Origin: Sphingobacterium paucimobilis HER1398
GTDB taxonomy: Bacteria; Bacteroidota; Bacteroidia; Sphingobacteriales; Sphingobacteriaceae
Assembly: GCF_000416985.1 (NCBI RefSeq)
Contig: NZ_ATDL01000022.1
Span: 124,001 to 188,000, forward strand
Length of the DNA: 64,000 bases
Direction: 5' to 3'
Part shown: one piece after another, positions 8,347 to 19,205 of the stretch
How the letters are laid out: each line of letters begins with the position of its first letter
How positions within the stretch are numbered: position 1 is the first letter of the stretch
Translations under genes and position numbers: made by a program
The notes under the pieces: generated by a model
Told to the model about the DNA's origin: nothing
The model's database searches: none
The model's input: the letters and a program-made list of their open reading frames with translations, nothing else

Positions 8347-9124
8347 CTAATGCTTCCAACTCCTGCAGATCGATCCTACTTTCAAAAATACCAAATACCG
8401 CCGAACCCGAACCCGACATAGCCGCATAGATGGCCCCTTTCTCATAAAGCGAATGCTTTATTTTTTCGATCAACGGATACCTTTCAAAGACACCCAGTTC
8501 AAAATCATTCACCAGGTGGTACTTCCATTCTTGTATCGGCAATTGGATAGCCCTTTTCAAATCTGAAACAGGGGTTTGAGGCACGACACACTGATAAGCT
8601 TCTACTGTAGAAATATGAATATCTGGCTTTACAACAGCAATAAAATAATTAGAAAGATCCAATTCGACATCTTCAAATGTGGTACCGATCCCCGAAGCAA
8701 ACACCGGCTTGTTCGTTACAAAGAATGGGCAGTCGGCTCCCAATTGCGCAGCATAGGATTGCAGTTGTTCTGTAGACAGGTCCAACGAATTGTAGGTACT
8801 GAGCATCTTGAGGACATGGGCTGCATCCGAAGACCCCCCGCCTAAGCCTGCCCCTATAGGTATATTTTTCAAAAGATGGATATGTACTGGAGCTATACCA
8901 TATGCTGCATCCAATAACTGGAATGCCTTTTCGCACAGGTTGCTGCCGCCATCTGGAATAGCCAGACCATCCACCTGAAATGTCATTCGTTCCGACGGTG
9001 TTATCTCGATGACATCATACAACTTTACAGGAAAGAAAACAGTTTCTATATTGTGGTAGCCGTCACCTCGCTTTTCAGTGACCAAAAGCCCCAAATTGAT
9101 CTTAGCGTTTGCAAATGAAATCAT
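8318..9124 (-). CDS. ispE: 4-diphosphocytidyl-2-C-methyl-D-erythritol kinase
   Basis: A 268-residue GHMP kinase that phosphorylates CDP-methylerythritol in the MEP isoprenoid pathway, in the cytoplasm. It starts with ANAKINLGL, the family's N-terminal motif with the catalytic Lys, and has the ATP loop PIGAGLGGGSSDAA (about residues 87-100) and the C-terminal MSGSGSAVFGIF (about residue 241). ATG 9124 is preferred to the in-frame ATG at 9151 because the family begins directly with the SFANAKINLGL motif. The gene lies alone between the kinase and the helicase, both separated from it by intergenic DNA. Confidence 0.93.
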   Translation of the reverse strand: MISFANAKINLGLLVTEKRGDGYHNIETVFFPVKLYDVIEITPSERMTFQVDGLAIPDGGSNLCEKAFQLLDAAYGIAPVHIHLLKNIPIGAGLGGGSSDAAHVLKMLSTYNSLDLSTEQLQSYAAQLGADCPFFVTNKPVFASGIGTTFEDVELDLSNYFIAVVKPDIHISTVEAYQCVVPQTPVSDLKRAIQLPIQEWKYHLVNDFELGVFERYPLIEKIKHSLYEKGAIYAAMSGSGSAVFGIFESRIDLQELEALGMVYYPVDL

Positions 9125-9205
9125 ATGCCAATTTAGGATAAAATATGGCAAACAGCGCAGTGTTTTACAATTTTTATCGAAATAGACTGCACTCAGTCCT
9201 CCTCG

Positions 9206-10444
9206 TTATGAGGAGGGGGAAGATGCCTTTTTCTGCTTATTAAAATTTCCTTTTTTGTTAAAAGGCTTGCGTTTCTTCTTATTATTGGACTTTAATCTGG
9301 GTTCGTAGGCAGGCCCCTCAGCAAATCCTTCCGGCAATGCTACTTTTTTGATTTCATATTCAACAAGCTTCTCAATGAGAGCAAACTTAGTTTGGTCTTT
9401 CACATTTATAAACGTGATCGCCGTTCCAGTGGTCGCTGCACGCGCCGTACGTCCTACCCTGTGTACATAGTCCTCAGGATCCGGTGGTACGTCATAGTTG
9501 ACCACCAAGCTAATTCCTACAATATCTATTCCCCTAGAAATCACATCCGTACCGATAAGCACATTTATTTTTTTTGCTCTAAATCTGCTCATGATATCCT
9601 CACGCTCCGATTGGTTCAAATCGGAATGGAACCCCTCCACAGCTAGACCACTTTTATTCAGATCTCGAGCTAATGTTTTAACAATATCCTTTTTAGAGGC
9701 AAACACAATCGCTGTATTATATTTCGGGTCTCTGAGAATATGTTGGATCAACGCATTTTTATGTTCATCATAAACAAGATAAGCATGCTGATCTATCCCT
9801 TCAGAAGGCTTAGAAATTGCAATATTAATCTCCTCAGGGTTGCTCAATATTTTCTTTGCCAACCCCCTTATTTTAGTTGGCATTGTAGCCGAAAATAACA
9901 GCGTTTGTCTTTTTTCAGGCAAATAACTGATGATACGGATAATATCGTCGTAAAAGCCCATATCCAACATGGTATCGGCCTCATCAAGCACCAAATGTTT
10001 TAGATGACTAAAGTCAAATTTACCGGACGACATATGGCTGATAAGACGCCCAGGAGTAGCTACAATAATATTCGCTCCTTCCCGGATTGCCCGTTTTTGC
10101 TGTTCGTAGCCCATACCATCTCCGCCACCATATACCGCAATAGAGGTCGTACCTGTAAAATATCCAAGGCCCATGACCTGCTGATCGATCTGCAAAGCCA
10201 ATTCACGTGTCGGCACCAGTATGATCGTATCGACACGCTCCTTTTGGTCTTTTCCATTCTTATGCAGAATAGGAAGCAAATAGGCCGCTGTCTTCCCTGT
10301 ACCCGTTTGAGCACAGGCTATTAAATCTTTATTCTCTAATATAACCGGTATGGTCTGTTCTTGTATCGGGGTTGCTTCTACAAAGCCCATGGTGTCGAGC
10401 CCTTCGTCCAATGTAGGAATGAAGCCAAATTCGTCAAATCTCAA
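9206..10444 (-). CDS. DEAD-box RNA helicase (RhlE/CshA-like)
   Basis: A 412-residue ATP-dependent RNA helicase. Motifs in order are a Q motif (TPIQEQTIP, about residue 26), AQTGTGKT (about 44), PTRELALQ (about 83), VLDEADTMLD (about 149), SATMP (about 180) and HRVGRTARA (about 330). The C-terminal tail is basic, with runs of Lys and Asn and a glycine-poor end (KSNNKKKRKPFNKKGNF), a common RNA-binding tail in Bacteroidota helicases. It likely acts in ribosome assembly or mRNA turnover. The start ATG 10444 gives a Q-motif distance normal for the family. Confidence 0.92.
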   Translation of the reverse strand: MRFDEFGFIPTLDEGLDTMGFVEATPIQEQTIPVILENKDLIACAQTGTGKTAAYLLPILHKNGKDQKERVDTIILVPTRELALQIDQQVMGLGYFTGTTSIAVYGGGDGMGYEQQKRAIREGANIIVATPGRLISHMSSGKFDFSHLKHLVLDEADTMLDMGFYDDIIRIISYLPEKRQTLLFSATMPTKIRGLAKKILSNPEEINIAISKPSEGIDQHAYLVYDEHKNALIQHILRDPKYNTAIVFASKKDIVKTLARDLNKSGLAVEGFHSDLNQSEREDIMSRFRAKKINVLIGTDVISRGIDIVGISLVVNYDVPPDPEDYVHRVGRTARAATTGTAITFINVKDQTKFALIEKLVEYEIKKVALPEGFAEGPAYEPRLKSNNKKKRKPFNKKGNFNKQKKASSPSS

Positions 10445-10593
10445 AATGTTGAACTATCTATTTATTATAAAATTACTCGAAGTTACTAATTTTTAAGCAA
10501 TAATGTTCGTTTGTTTACCGACCAATCTACCATTTTTACCGATAGAGCTTCCGAGCTAACCTATTTTATATAGACTGACTTTACCATTGTCCC

Positions 10594-10601
10594 TACCTTT
10601 G
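10594..10601 (+). promoter_or_regulatory. -7 box for the small membrane protein gene
   Basis: TACCTTTG matches TAnnTTTG, 29 bases before the ATG at 10631. The 186-base gap between this gene and the divergent helicase shows no other gene. Confidence 0.4.
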
Positions 10602-10630
10602 GACTATACAAACAATAAAACAAAACAGAT

Positions 10631-10909
10631 ATGGCAACTAAAACAACATTCGATTTCAACAATGAAAATATAACAAGCGGAGTTCAAAAAATATTTTACT
10701 CCATCCAAGAATCTAAAGTGACAGTATCTTCTGTTTCTGGCAAAGAATGGTTAACTATTCCACTGATTTTCGCACTGTTGATAGGCTTAATATTTCCGTT
10801 TGTCGCTATCATCGCGCTGGGATTAATTCTACTTCGAATCATCAAAGTATCCATCGTCCGAGAAGTACAGAACCGTATAGATACACAGAAAACAATCGAC
10901 TCCAAGTAG
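10631..10909 (+). CDS. Small membrane protein, DUF4342-like
   Basis: A 92-residue protein. The N-terminal half is polar (ITSGVQKIFYSIQESKVTVSS), followed by one or two closely spaced hydrophobic segments (about residues 40-72) and a short basic tail. The layout, with a ubiquitin-associated-like start and then a hydrophobic hairpin, resembles DUF4342 proteins, but I recognise it only by general pattern. Function is unknown. A near-perfect palindrome, TCCAAGTAG-a-CTACTTGGA (10901-10919), overlaps its stop codon and may end transcription. Confidence 0.6.
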   Translation: MATKTTFDFNNENITSGVQKIFYSIQESKVTVSSVSGKEWLTIPLIFALLIGLIFPFVAIIALGLILLRIIKVSIVREVQNRIDTQKTIDSK

Positions 10910-11074
10910 ACTACTTGGAATATATAGGAAGAAACACACAATAAGTAGTCTTTATTGAAAAGAAATAAAATTTCGTTAAAAATATGTTAAGTCAGTTCGT
11001 TACATGAACCTATTGGGCGCTTACTTGTCCTAGAAGCGTAACAACAATTTTTTGTATAACTAAATTACATACGC

Positions 11075-11458
11075 ATGAAAACGACATTTAAAATCTTGAG
11101 CCTACTATTGATTACCGTATTTATGGCTACCTCTTGCAGCAAGGATGATGATCCAGCAGACAATGACCTATTTATAGGCAAGTATGAAGGCACGATTTCT
11201 TTCAAGGACACCAATGATAAGGACAAAGATGTGTCTTCTACAGAAGGTTCGGTGACAGTCACTAAAGTCGGAGACAACTATTCTTTTAATTTTTCAAATG
11301 GAATTCCAACTATCAAGGATATCAGTATGAAAAAAGGAGACAACAATACGATTATGTTCAGCGACAATGGCATTGGAACGATCACGGTCACCGCTTCTAA
11401 ACTATCGATCGCTTTTACAAGAGATGGGCAAGCATGGCTAGCCGATTGTAAAAGATAA
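11075..11458 (+). CDS. Small lipoprotein, beta-rich, function unknown
   Basis: A 127-residue protein with a signal peptide of about 20 residues and the lipobox ATSC, so it should be a lipid-anchored envelope protein. The next residues, SKDDDPAD, are acidic, as in many Bacteroidota surface lipoproteins. The rest alternates polar and hydrophobic residues with many Thr and Val, consistent with a small beta-barrel or lipocalin-like fold. No enzyme motif is visible. It stands alone, about 165 bases from the previous gene. Confidence 0.7.
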   Translation: MKTTFKILSLLLITVFMATSCSKDDDPADNDLFIGKYEGTISFKDTNDKDKDVSSTEGSVTVTKVGDNYSFNFSNGIPTIKDISMKKGDNNTIMFSDNGIGTITVTASKLSIAFTRDGQAWLADCKR

Positions 11459-11494
11459 GTCATATCATGAAAAAAATAAAAAAAAGCTTTACTT

Positions 11495-11518
11495 AGTGTA
11501 AAATATACACTATATTTG
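11495..11518 (+). promoter_or_regulatory. Promoter with overlapping palindromic operator
   Basis: TATATTTG at 11511-11518 is a perfect TAnnTTTG -7 box. Touching it upstream is the palindrome AGTGTA-AAATA-TACACT (11495-11511). A protein bound there would block the polymerase. No open reading frame follows; the transcript would run into the hairpins at 11552-11584 and 11684-11721. Confidence 0.45.
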
Positions 11519-11523
11519 TATCA

Positions 11524-11721
11524 TCATAATTTAGGTTTATAATTGGTTACTAAAGGTTTTCATTCTCCCCGTTTGAAAACCTTTATTTCAACAAACAAAA
11601 CTTAAGATATAGGTCAAAAAGAATTAGATTTTTTTAAATTATACTGTTTAAGCAAGTAGTCTTCTGTGCGTTGGAAAACTACAAAAAAGAGGAAAGCGAT
11701 GTAAATCACCTTCCTCTTTTT
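11524..11721 (+). ncRNA. Candidate small RNA with C-rich loop
   Basis: The DNA downstream of the 11511-11518 promoter holds no convincing gene. It contains an 11-bp hairpin, AAAGGTTTTCA (11552-11562) with TGAAAACCTTT (11574-11584), whose 11-base loop TTCTCCCCGTT is C-rich, and it ends at a strong terminator (11684-11721). A promoter, a hairpin with an exposed loop and a terminator together suggest a roughly 200-base small RNA. The exact ends are guesses, and the terminator may serve only the convergent sdhB gene. Confidence 0.3.
11684..11721. terminator. Bidirectional terminator downstream of sdhB
   Basis: AAAAAGAGGAA (11684-11694) pairs with TTCCTCTTTTT (11711-11721). A-runs and T-runs flank both arms, so it can stop transcription from either side. 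Confidence 0.8.
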
Positions 11722-11742
11722 ACAATATCCCCCTTAGCCTAA

Positions 11743-12489
11743 TTATTTCCGTATGCGGAGTGCCCTGTTGTATTCATAGTTCATCCGTGCGATATTCAGA
11801 ACCGATATGCCTTGTGGACACTCGACTTCACAGGCTTCCGTATTCGAACAGTGTCCAAATTCTTCTCCATCCATCTGCGCTACCATTCGTATTACCCGCT
11901 CCTGTCGCTCCTCTTTACCTTGAGGGAGCAGTACCAAATGGTTTATTTTTGCCGACGTAAACAAGGCTGCACTGCTGTTTTTACAAGTTGCCACACAGGC
12001 ACCGCATCCGATACAAGCAGCGGCATCAAAGGCTTCTTCGGTAGTTTGGTGACTGATAGGCAAAGCATGTGCGTCGGGAGCCTGTCCTGTATTGGTCGAT
12101 ACAAACCCTCCGCTCGAAATAATCCGATCAAATGCAGAGCGATCCACGCGCAAATCGCGCTTTATTGGAAACGCCTGTGATCTGAAAGGTTCGATAAATA
12201 CCGTCTCATTGTCCTGAAACGATCGGAGATGCAATTGACAGGTCGTCGTATTTTGCAAAGGTCCATGAGCGATACCATTGATCATCATTCCACATTGGCC
12301 ACAGATGCCTTCACGGCAATCGTGATCAAATTCTACAGGCTCCTCTCCTGTTACGATCAGTCTTTCATTCAGGCTGTCCAACATCTCCAAAAAAGACATG
12401 TGGGGATTCAGATCCTCCAAAACATAATCCACCAATTTGCCTTGCGATTGTCGGTCTTTTTGACGCCAAATTTTTAGATTCAACTTCAT
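11743..12489 (-). CDS. sdhB: Succinate dehydrogenase/fumarate reductase iron-sulfur subunit
   Basis: A 248-residue iron-sulfur subunit of complex II. The N-terminal plant-type ferredoxin part carries CREGICGQCGMMING (about residues 58-72) with a further Cys at about 83 (TTCQLHL). The C-terminal part has CIGCGACVATCKN (about residues 158-170) and CSNTEACEVECPQG (about residues 213-226) for the 4Fe-4S and 3Fe-4S clusters. It transfers electrons between SdhA and the membrane cytochrome. It is the last gene of the porin-DASS-sdhCAB block, 51 bases after sdhA, and ends at a strong terminator. Confidence 0.95.
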   Translation of the reverse strand: MKLNLKIWRQKDRQSQGKLVDYVLEDLNPHMSFLEMLDSLNERLIVTGEEPVEFDHDCREGICGQCGMMINGIAHGPLQNTTTCQLHLRSFQDNETVFIEPFRSQAFPIKRDLRVDRSAFDRIISSGGFVSTNTGQAPDAHALPISHQTTEEAFDAAACIGCGACVATCKNSSAALFTSAKINHLVLLPQGKEERQERVIRMVAQMDGEEFGHCSNTEACEVECPQGISVLNIARMNYEYNRALRIRK

Positions 12490-12540
12490 ATATAATTCCT
12501 TTCTGAGCCTCCTAACAATAGGGCGCTCTGCTATTAAATT

Positions 12541-14457
<1,917 letters not shown>

Positions 14458-14474
14458 TCTATTCAATCTTAAGT

Positions 14475-15131
14475 TTAACCCGTAGTGATAAATATATAAA
14501 TAGGCATCATGGCAAATCCTGCACAGACCAGGATCGCATAAACCGCACCTGCAACCTTTATCCAACGTACATATTTAGGATGAAATACCCCCAGGGTACG
14601 TAGCGCACTATGCACCCCGTGAATCAGATGATAGCACAGTGCCACCATGGACAATACATAAATAACCACATACCACCATTCCTGAAATGTGGTTACAACC
14701 AACTGGTAGAGGTCCTTATTTCCATTGCTATCTACCGGTAGTGTCCCAAATTTGTACACGTACCAAAAATTCTGAAAATGGATGACCAAAAAGATCAGTA
14801 TCAGCGTACCGAGCACGCCCATATTACGGCTATACCACTTACTGGCGCGCCCCCTTCGGTCTTTTTGATAGGGCTTAGCAGCCTTTTTATTTTTTGAGGT
14901 AATAATCAAGGCATCTATCACATGGACGATAATACTCAGATAAAGTATGTAAGAAACCATCTTTATCAATCCGTTGCCTGATAGAAAATGAGAATACCAG
15001 TTAAATTGCAGGCGGGCTTCTTCTACCGGCAAGAACAACTGTAGATTTCCTAATAAATGTATAATTAGAAAGAAACCCAGAAAAAGCCCAGTCAGACATA
15101 AAAGCATTTTACGAGATAATGTTGTCAACAT
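14475..15131 (-). CDS. sdhC: Succinate dehydrogenase cytochrome b subunit (type B)
   Basis: A 218-residue membrane anchor with five helices (about residues 8-30, 55-80, 98-120, 145-170 and 185-210) and His residues in several of them that can bind two hemes b. HLLGN near the N terminus and the C-terminal MVALCYHLIHGVHSALRTLG are typical of the SdhC/FrdC single-anchor family (TIGR02046 type, from memory). ATG 15131 avoids most of the overlap with the transporter gene upstream, which ends at 15145. There is no sdhD, as expected for type B complex II. Confidence 0.92.
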   Translation of the reverse strand: MLTTLSRKMLLCLTGLFLGFFLIIHLLGNLQLFLPVEEARLQFNWYSHFLSGNGLIKMVSYILYLSIIVHVIDALIITSKNKKAAKPYQKDRRGRASKWYSRNMGVLGTLILIFLVIHFQNFWYVYKFGTLPVDSNGNKDLYQLVVTTFQEWWYVVIYVLSMVALCYHLIHGVHSALRTLGVFHPKYVRWIKVAGAVYAILVCAGFAMMPIYIFITTG

Positions 15132-15144
15132 CGCAATACATATT

Positions 15145-16575
15145 TTAATAATAACCAATTACTTTCATCCACAATCCACCCACTGCCATATAGATCACCA
15201 GCAGCAGAATACCGATTTCCAGTCCCCTTAGCCACCAGGCTTTCAGCTCAACATAGCCGCTACCAAAATATACCGGTGCAGGCCCATGCCCATAATGGGT
15301 CAGCACGCCATAGATCGAGCCCATGAACCCCAGCATCATCGCCAGCAGCATTCCTGGTATACCTAAAGATATCCCCACACTCAGCAAGGCCGCATACATA
15401 GCCGCCACATGAGCTGTAGCACTAGCAAAAATATAATGGCTGAAAAAGTAGACCAATACGATCACCGGAAATGCTACCATCCAGCTGAGCCCACCGATCT
15501 GCACTTTGACCAAGTCGCTAAACCAGCCTATAAAACCGAGCTCATTGAGCGAGCTGGCCATCATCACCAGTACAGCAAACCATACGATCGTATCCCAGGC
15601 CCCTTTCTCCGCCTTCACATCTTCCCAGGTCAGGACCGACGTCAACAACAGCAACGTCAATCCAATAAATGCCGTAGTCGTCGCATCTATGGAAAGTGCT
15701 CCTCCAAAAATCCATAGCGCCAATAACACAAAAAATGCAAGCAACATCAGCCATTCGTTGACTTTTATTGGTCCCATTTCTTTCAACTTTTCACTTGCCA
15801 TCTTAGGCGCATCACCGGTTTTCTTCAATTCGGGAGGGTATATTTTATACATCACCAACGGTACGATAAAAAATGCCGCAAGACCAGGGATGAAACCAGC
15901 TGCCGCCCAGGACATCCAGGTGATATCAACTCCCAGATTGGCAGCAAACTTTTGGCACATCGGATTACTGGCTGTACCCGTCAGGAACATCGACGAGGTA
16001 ATCAAGTTCATGTAATAACTATTGAGTGTCAAAAAAGAACCTAACTTACGGTGCGTCTTCGGATCATCGGGTACAGATCCAAAACTCATCGCCATGGACT
16101 TCATGATTGGATATATAATCCCTCCTCCTCGTGCCGTATTGCTCGGTATCGCCGGCGCTAAACACATATCTGCCAAGCCCAATCCATACGCTAGTCCGAG
16201 CGAACTTTTACCAAACACCTTAATAAAAAGGAAAGCGATCCGGTTTCCGAGTCCCGTCTTAATAAAACCACGGGCAATAAAAAAGGAAATACCGATCAGC
16301 CAGATTACCTTATCGCCAAAGCCGCTCAATGCCTTTACAATAGAAGCACCGGGGTTGCCCGGAGCAAGCACCTGTGTTAATGCCGTAAAACCGATGGCCA
16401 TCATACACATAGTCCCCATAGGGGCTGCCTTGAGGATGATTCCCAGAATTGTAGAGGCAAATATGGCAAACAGATGCCAGGCCTCAGGTGTCACCCCTTC
16501 AGGTGCGGGGATAAACCAAAGCGCCAGCGCAATTAAAAAGGTAATCCCTACTCTCTTGATGTTTATTTCTTTCAT
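15145..16575 (-). CDS. DASS-family dicarboxylate/anion transporter (CitT-like)
   Basis: A 476-residue membrane transporter with about 12-14 helices. It has the family's paired substrate and sodium motifs: IPSNTARGGGIIYPI (about residues 143-157) and, later, FASATAHVAAMYAALL (about residue 375). CitT and the plant dicarboxylate translocators are close relatives; some exchange one dicarboxylate for another, others use sodium. Its place between a porin and sdhCAB strongly suggests uptake of succinate, fumarate, malate or tartrate, or exchange of fumarate for succinate. It overlaps or abuts sdhC by a few bases, depending on the sdhC start. The exact substrate is inferred from context. Confidence 0.88.
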   Translation of the reverse strand: MKEINIKRVGITFLIALALWFIPAPEGVTPEAWHLFAIFASTILGIILKAAPMGTMCMMAIGFTALTQVLAPGNPGASIVKALSGFGDKVIWLIGISFFIARGFIKTGLGNRIAFLFIKVFGKSSLGLAYGLGLADMCLAPAIPSNTARGGGIIYPIMKSMAMSFGSVPDDPKTHRKLGSFLTLNSYYMNLITSSMFLTGTASNPMCQKFAANLGVDITWMSWAAAGFIPGLAAFFIVPLVMYKIYPPELKKTGDAPKMASEKLKEMGPIKVNEWLMLLAFFVLLALWIFGGALSIDATTTAFIGLTLLLLTSVLTWEDVKAEKGAWDTIVWFAVLVMMASSLNELGFIGWFSDLVKVQIGGLSWMVAFPVIVLVYFFSHYIFASATAHVAAMYAALLSVGISLGIPGMLLAMMLGFMGSIYGVLTHYGHGPAPVYFGSGYVELKAWWLRGLEIGILLLVIYMAVGGLWMKVIGYY

Positions 16576-16604
16576 ATGTAAATAATTTGTCTTTTATCTG
16601 TCAT

Positions 16605-16665
16605 ATGGAATATCCAAAGTATTTTCATTGGTCTTTGTGTAGCCTGTACTACATGGATATTTCAT
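16605..16665. repeat. Imperfect inverted repeat between the porin and DASS genes
   Basis: ATGGAATATCCA (16605-16616) pairs with TGGATATTTCAT (16654-16665) with one mismatch; extending outward gives 14 of 15 pairs. It lies in the 115-base gap between the porin gene and the transporter gene on the same strand. It could lower read-through or mark an mRNA processing site that makes porin mRNA more abundant than transporter mRNA. Confidence 0.45.
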
Positions 16666-16690
16666 ATTTAAATGATTTATTTCTCTTTCA

Positions 16691-17839
16691 TTAAAGCCTA
16701 CTCTGAACCTGCACGATAAACAAGTTGCCGTTATAAGTAGTCGTATTGGCTACCTGATGCTTATAGCGGTCCATCTGCATTCCGATCTGTATACGGGCAC
16801 CGTAATCTTTCAAAAACTCTAATCCCAGCATCGGAGTCAGCGTCTGCCGTGGATTAGAATCCCTACTGAAGCTTCTATCCAGGTACTCATAACGGCAAGA
16901 AGCCTCTATGGATCCTAAGTTTTTATGTCTGATCTGATAACGCAAATTAGGCAAGAAGTAGACACCCCGTACGAGATAACTATTGATATCACCTGGGCGA
17001 TCTTCCTCTAGAATAGTTTTGTACAGCGCATGATTAGTCGCTTGCTTACCTTCCAGCTGTAGGTCTAGATTCCATTTGGCCGAAAAAGGAATATTGCCAA
17101 CAACATCCGCCCCCCAAGCATATACATTCTTTTTAATGACCTCACCGACACCACCGTTCAAGCCAATATTCACCCCATATTTTTTCGAGAGTCCAAAAAC
17201 TAGACGCGTCATATATTGCTTCCCGTTGTCGCTGTCAGAGACCTGGTTCTTTCCATTTCCATTGACTACCGAGACCGCATATTGAAAGGGCATCTTTCCG
17301 AGATGCAGTGTCCCTCCTATTGAAGCTCCTATCTGAAAGCTGGTCCAGCCTAGCTTACCGAATTCGCTGTATTGATTCGACCAATCCAAAGACTTAATAA
17401 TGTCTGCCGGAATTGTTTCTTCAATACCAAACCAAGGCCTGAACTGTCCCACAGTTATGGCCGCTTTAGGACTAAACGTGTATTTCAGATAGGCATTTTC
17501 CAATACACGGGTCTTCGGATCATTTTTAAAATCGGCAAGATTTACCAATGCCACGACCTCCGTACGTTGGCTTATTTTAGCCTGCACCTGCGCGCGCATA
17601 TACTTCAGCGCAAAAGAATTACTAGTTCCAGAACGGTCCTCGTGATGCTGCCCTCCCACATCAACATCCTCATTCGTGCTCACCACATAACGGGCCTGAA
17701 ACAATCCTTTAAACTTGAATGTCGGGTAATTTTCAAATTTTTTGCCCCAAGTGCTATCCGGTACCTGCGCATAAACAGATGCAGGCCCCAGCAAGGCGAT
17801 CAAGAAATAAAAAACAAGGTAAAGACATGTTCTTTTCAT
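16691..17839 (-). CDS. Outer-membrane porin, OprO/P-like
   Basis: A 382-residue protein with a cleavable signal peptide (MKRTCLYLVFYFLIALLG, then a cut near VYAQ). The mature part consists of amphipathic beta strands with many aromatic residues and ends in the aromatic-rich strand YNGNLFIVQVQSRL. The family (phosphate-selective porin O and P type, also called porin in Bacteroidota dicarboxylate loci) forms 16-stranded trimers. As first gene of the block before a DASS transporter and sdhCAB, it probably lets dicarboxylates through the outer membrane. A TTTG-like box and an AT-rich region lie upstream (17840-17930), but no clear -7 match stands out. Confidence 0.8.
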   Translation of the reverse strand: MKRTCLYLVFYFLIALLGPASVYAQVPDSTWGKKFENYPTFKFKGLFQARYVVSTNEDVDVGGQHHEDRSGTSNSFALKYMRAQVQAKISQRTEVVALVNLADFKNDPKTRVLENAYLKYTFSPKAAITVGQFRPWFGIEETIPADIIKSLDWSNQYSEFGKLGWTSFQIGASIGGTLHLGKMPFQYAVSVVNGNGKNQVSDSDNGKQYMTRLVFGLSKKYGVNIGLNGGVGEVIKKNVYAWGADVVGNIPFSAKWNLDLQLEGKQATNHALYKTILEEDRPGDINSYLVRGVYFLPNLRYQIRHKNLGSIEASCRYEYLDRSFSRDSNPRQTLTPMLGLEFLKDYGARIQIGMQMDRYKHQVANTTTYNGNLFIVQVQSRL

Positions 17840-17930
17840 AGGCTAATACACAGTTACAGTTTTTCATATAGTAGATGGTTATAGTAGATACATGAATTGT
17901 CATCAAATTGTTTTAAAAAATATTAATTAT

Positions 17931-17960
17931 AAAAAAAAACCGTTACGGAAAGTAACGGTT
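17931..17960 (-). terminator. Terminator of the FAD oxidoreductase gene
   Basis: On the reverse strand, AACCGTTAC (17960-17952) pairs with GTAACGGTT (17946-17938), and a run of nine T follows (17939-17931). A classical intrinsic terminator directly after the stop codon at 17991. Confidence 0.85.
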
Positions 17961-17990
17961 GACAAGCTGAAACATCTTATATGGGCTGTA

Positions 17991-19196
17991 TTATCTACCA
18001 AAGGCAAATGCCTCCTGTAGGGGATGTACCTTCCCCTTTAGCCAAAAAGAAAGCATTTCCATGCCTACCACGGAGAAAGTAATGCCATTACCTCCAAATC
18101 CCAGCACGAAGTAAGCATTTTTAAAGTCTTGATGGGGTCCAATATACGGAAGCCCATCTTTGGTCTCACCAAACGTACCGGTCCATGAAAAGTCCGTATA
18201 AAATGTCCTTTTAGGAAATAAGCGTTCAAAACTATTGCTGAGTTTACGCGCTTTACGTGCCAATAGGGCGTCCCTCCTTTTTGGGTTGCTAAATTTTTCG
18301 TCACCGCCTCCTATCAATACCCGCCCATCGTCCGTACAACGCATATAGATATAGGGGGTATCTGTATTCCAGACCAGTAGATTTCTGATCGGTTTACAGG
18401 CATCAGCATCGACTTCTGAGACAATGGCATACGTACTCAATAAGTCCACGAACTTTTCCTTGATCATGCTTTTACTTTCGTACCCCACACAATACACCAC
18501 TTTCTGCGCCTGAATCTTTGCTCCGGTACCTACCGTACAGAGACTATGCCCTTTACGCTGCCTCACCTTTTTGAGTTCCGTCCGGTCAAAGACCCGCAAT
18601 CCCCGCTTATGGTTATAAGCCAACAATTCATGCAATAGACAGAAAGCATCTACACTAGCCCCTTGTTGAGACAGAATACCTCCGTACGTCTTCTCTAATC
18701 CAAAACGCTGGGATAAATCCTCCTTCGAAATCCATTCTACATCAAAGCCACCCGCTGCACGTGCTTCCAGCTCCTTCTTCAAACCGGCAACGTCTTTTCG
18801 CTTTGCCGCAAAATACAGTGACTCCTTCCGTACAAAACCAGCCTTCGACGCGATTTCCTGGCTAATATCTTCCAATTGGTCAATAGCCTCTGAGCAGGCT
18901 ATATAACTTGACAAGGCCTTTTCCGCACCGATGAGCTTACACAGCTTGTACAGCGGTACGTCAATTTCATACTGCAACATAGCGGTTGTCGCAGACGAAC
19001 TGCCGTAGCCAATCTCTCGCTTATCGATTAGAACAGTATCGTAGCCATCTGCAATACATTGATGTGCAATCAACGCCCCTGTTATCCCTCCTCCTACCAC
19101 GAGAATTTCACATTCCATATCTTCCTTCAGGGAAGGATAAGAATCCAGCAAACCGTTTTTTACCAGCCAAAACGGCTCGGATGATTTCAAGTCCAT
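17991..19196 (-). CDS. FAD-dependent oxidoreductase, glycine oxidase/DadA-like
   Basis: A 401-residue flavoprotein of the DAO family. The FAD-binding ILVVGGGITGALIAHQC is at about residues 30-46 with DKREIG at the end of the second strand, and the C-terminal VLGFGGNGITFSVVGMEML closes the FAD site. Such enzymes oxidise amines or amino acids; the substrate cannot be read. It is related to the 516-residue protein at 48493-50043 (shared ATTAMLQ/GTSAHLN-type loop and GYGGNGM/GFGGNGI end), but lacks that protein's Rieske domain. A 57-residue membrane protein gene lies nine bases upstream, so they form an operon. Confidence 0.8.
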   Translation of the reverse strand: MDLKSSEPFWLVKNGLLDSYPSLKEDMECEILVVGGGITGALIAHQCIADGYDTVLIDKREIGYGSSSATTAMLQYEIDVPLYKLCKLIGAEKALSSYIACSEAIDQLEDISQEIASKAGFVRKESLYFAAKRKDVAGLKKELEARAAGGFDVEWISKEDLSQRFGLEKTYGGILSQQGASVDAFCLLHELLAYNHKRGLRVFDRTELKKVRQRKGHSLCTVGTGAKIQAQKVVYCVGYESKSMIKEKFVDLLSTYAIVSEVDADACKPIRNLLVWNTDTPYIYMRCTDDGRVLIGGGDEKFSNPKRRDALLARKARKLSNSFERLFPKRTFYTDFSWTGTFGETKDGLPYIGPHQDFKNAYFVLGFGGNGITFSVVGMEMLSFWLKGKVHPLQEAFAFGR

Positions 19197-19205
19197 ATCA
19201 ATAAT

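Noticed and set aside
14475..14565. Longer sdhA start overlapping sdhC
   Set aside because: The extra N-terminal residues are Cys-rich and unlike SdhA, and would overlap the sdhC coding end; ATG 14457 fits the family.
15409..16585. Forward frames of 102, 169 and 187 codons inside the transporter gene
   Set aside because: They lie opposite a clearly conserved DASS gene and have low-complexity shadow composition.
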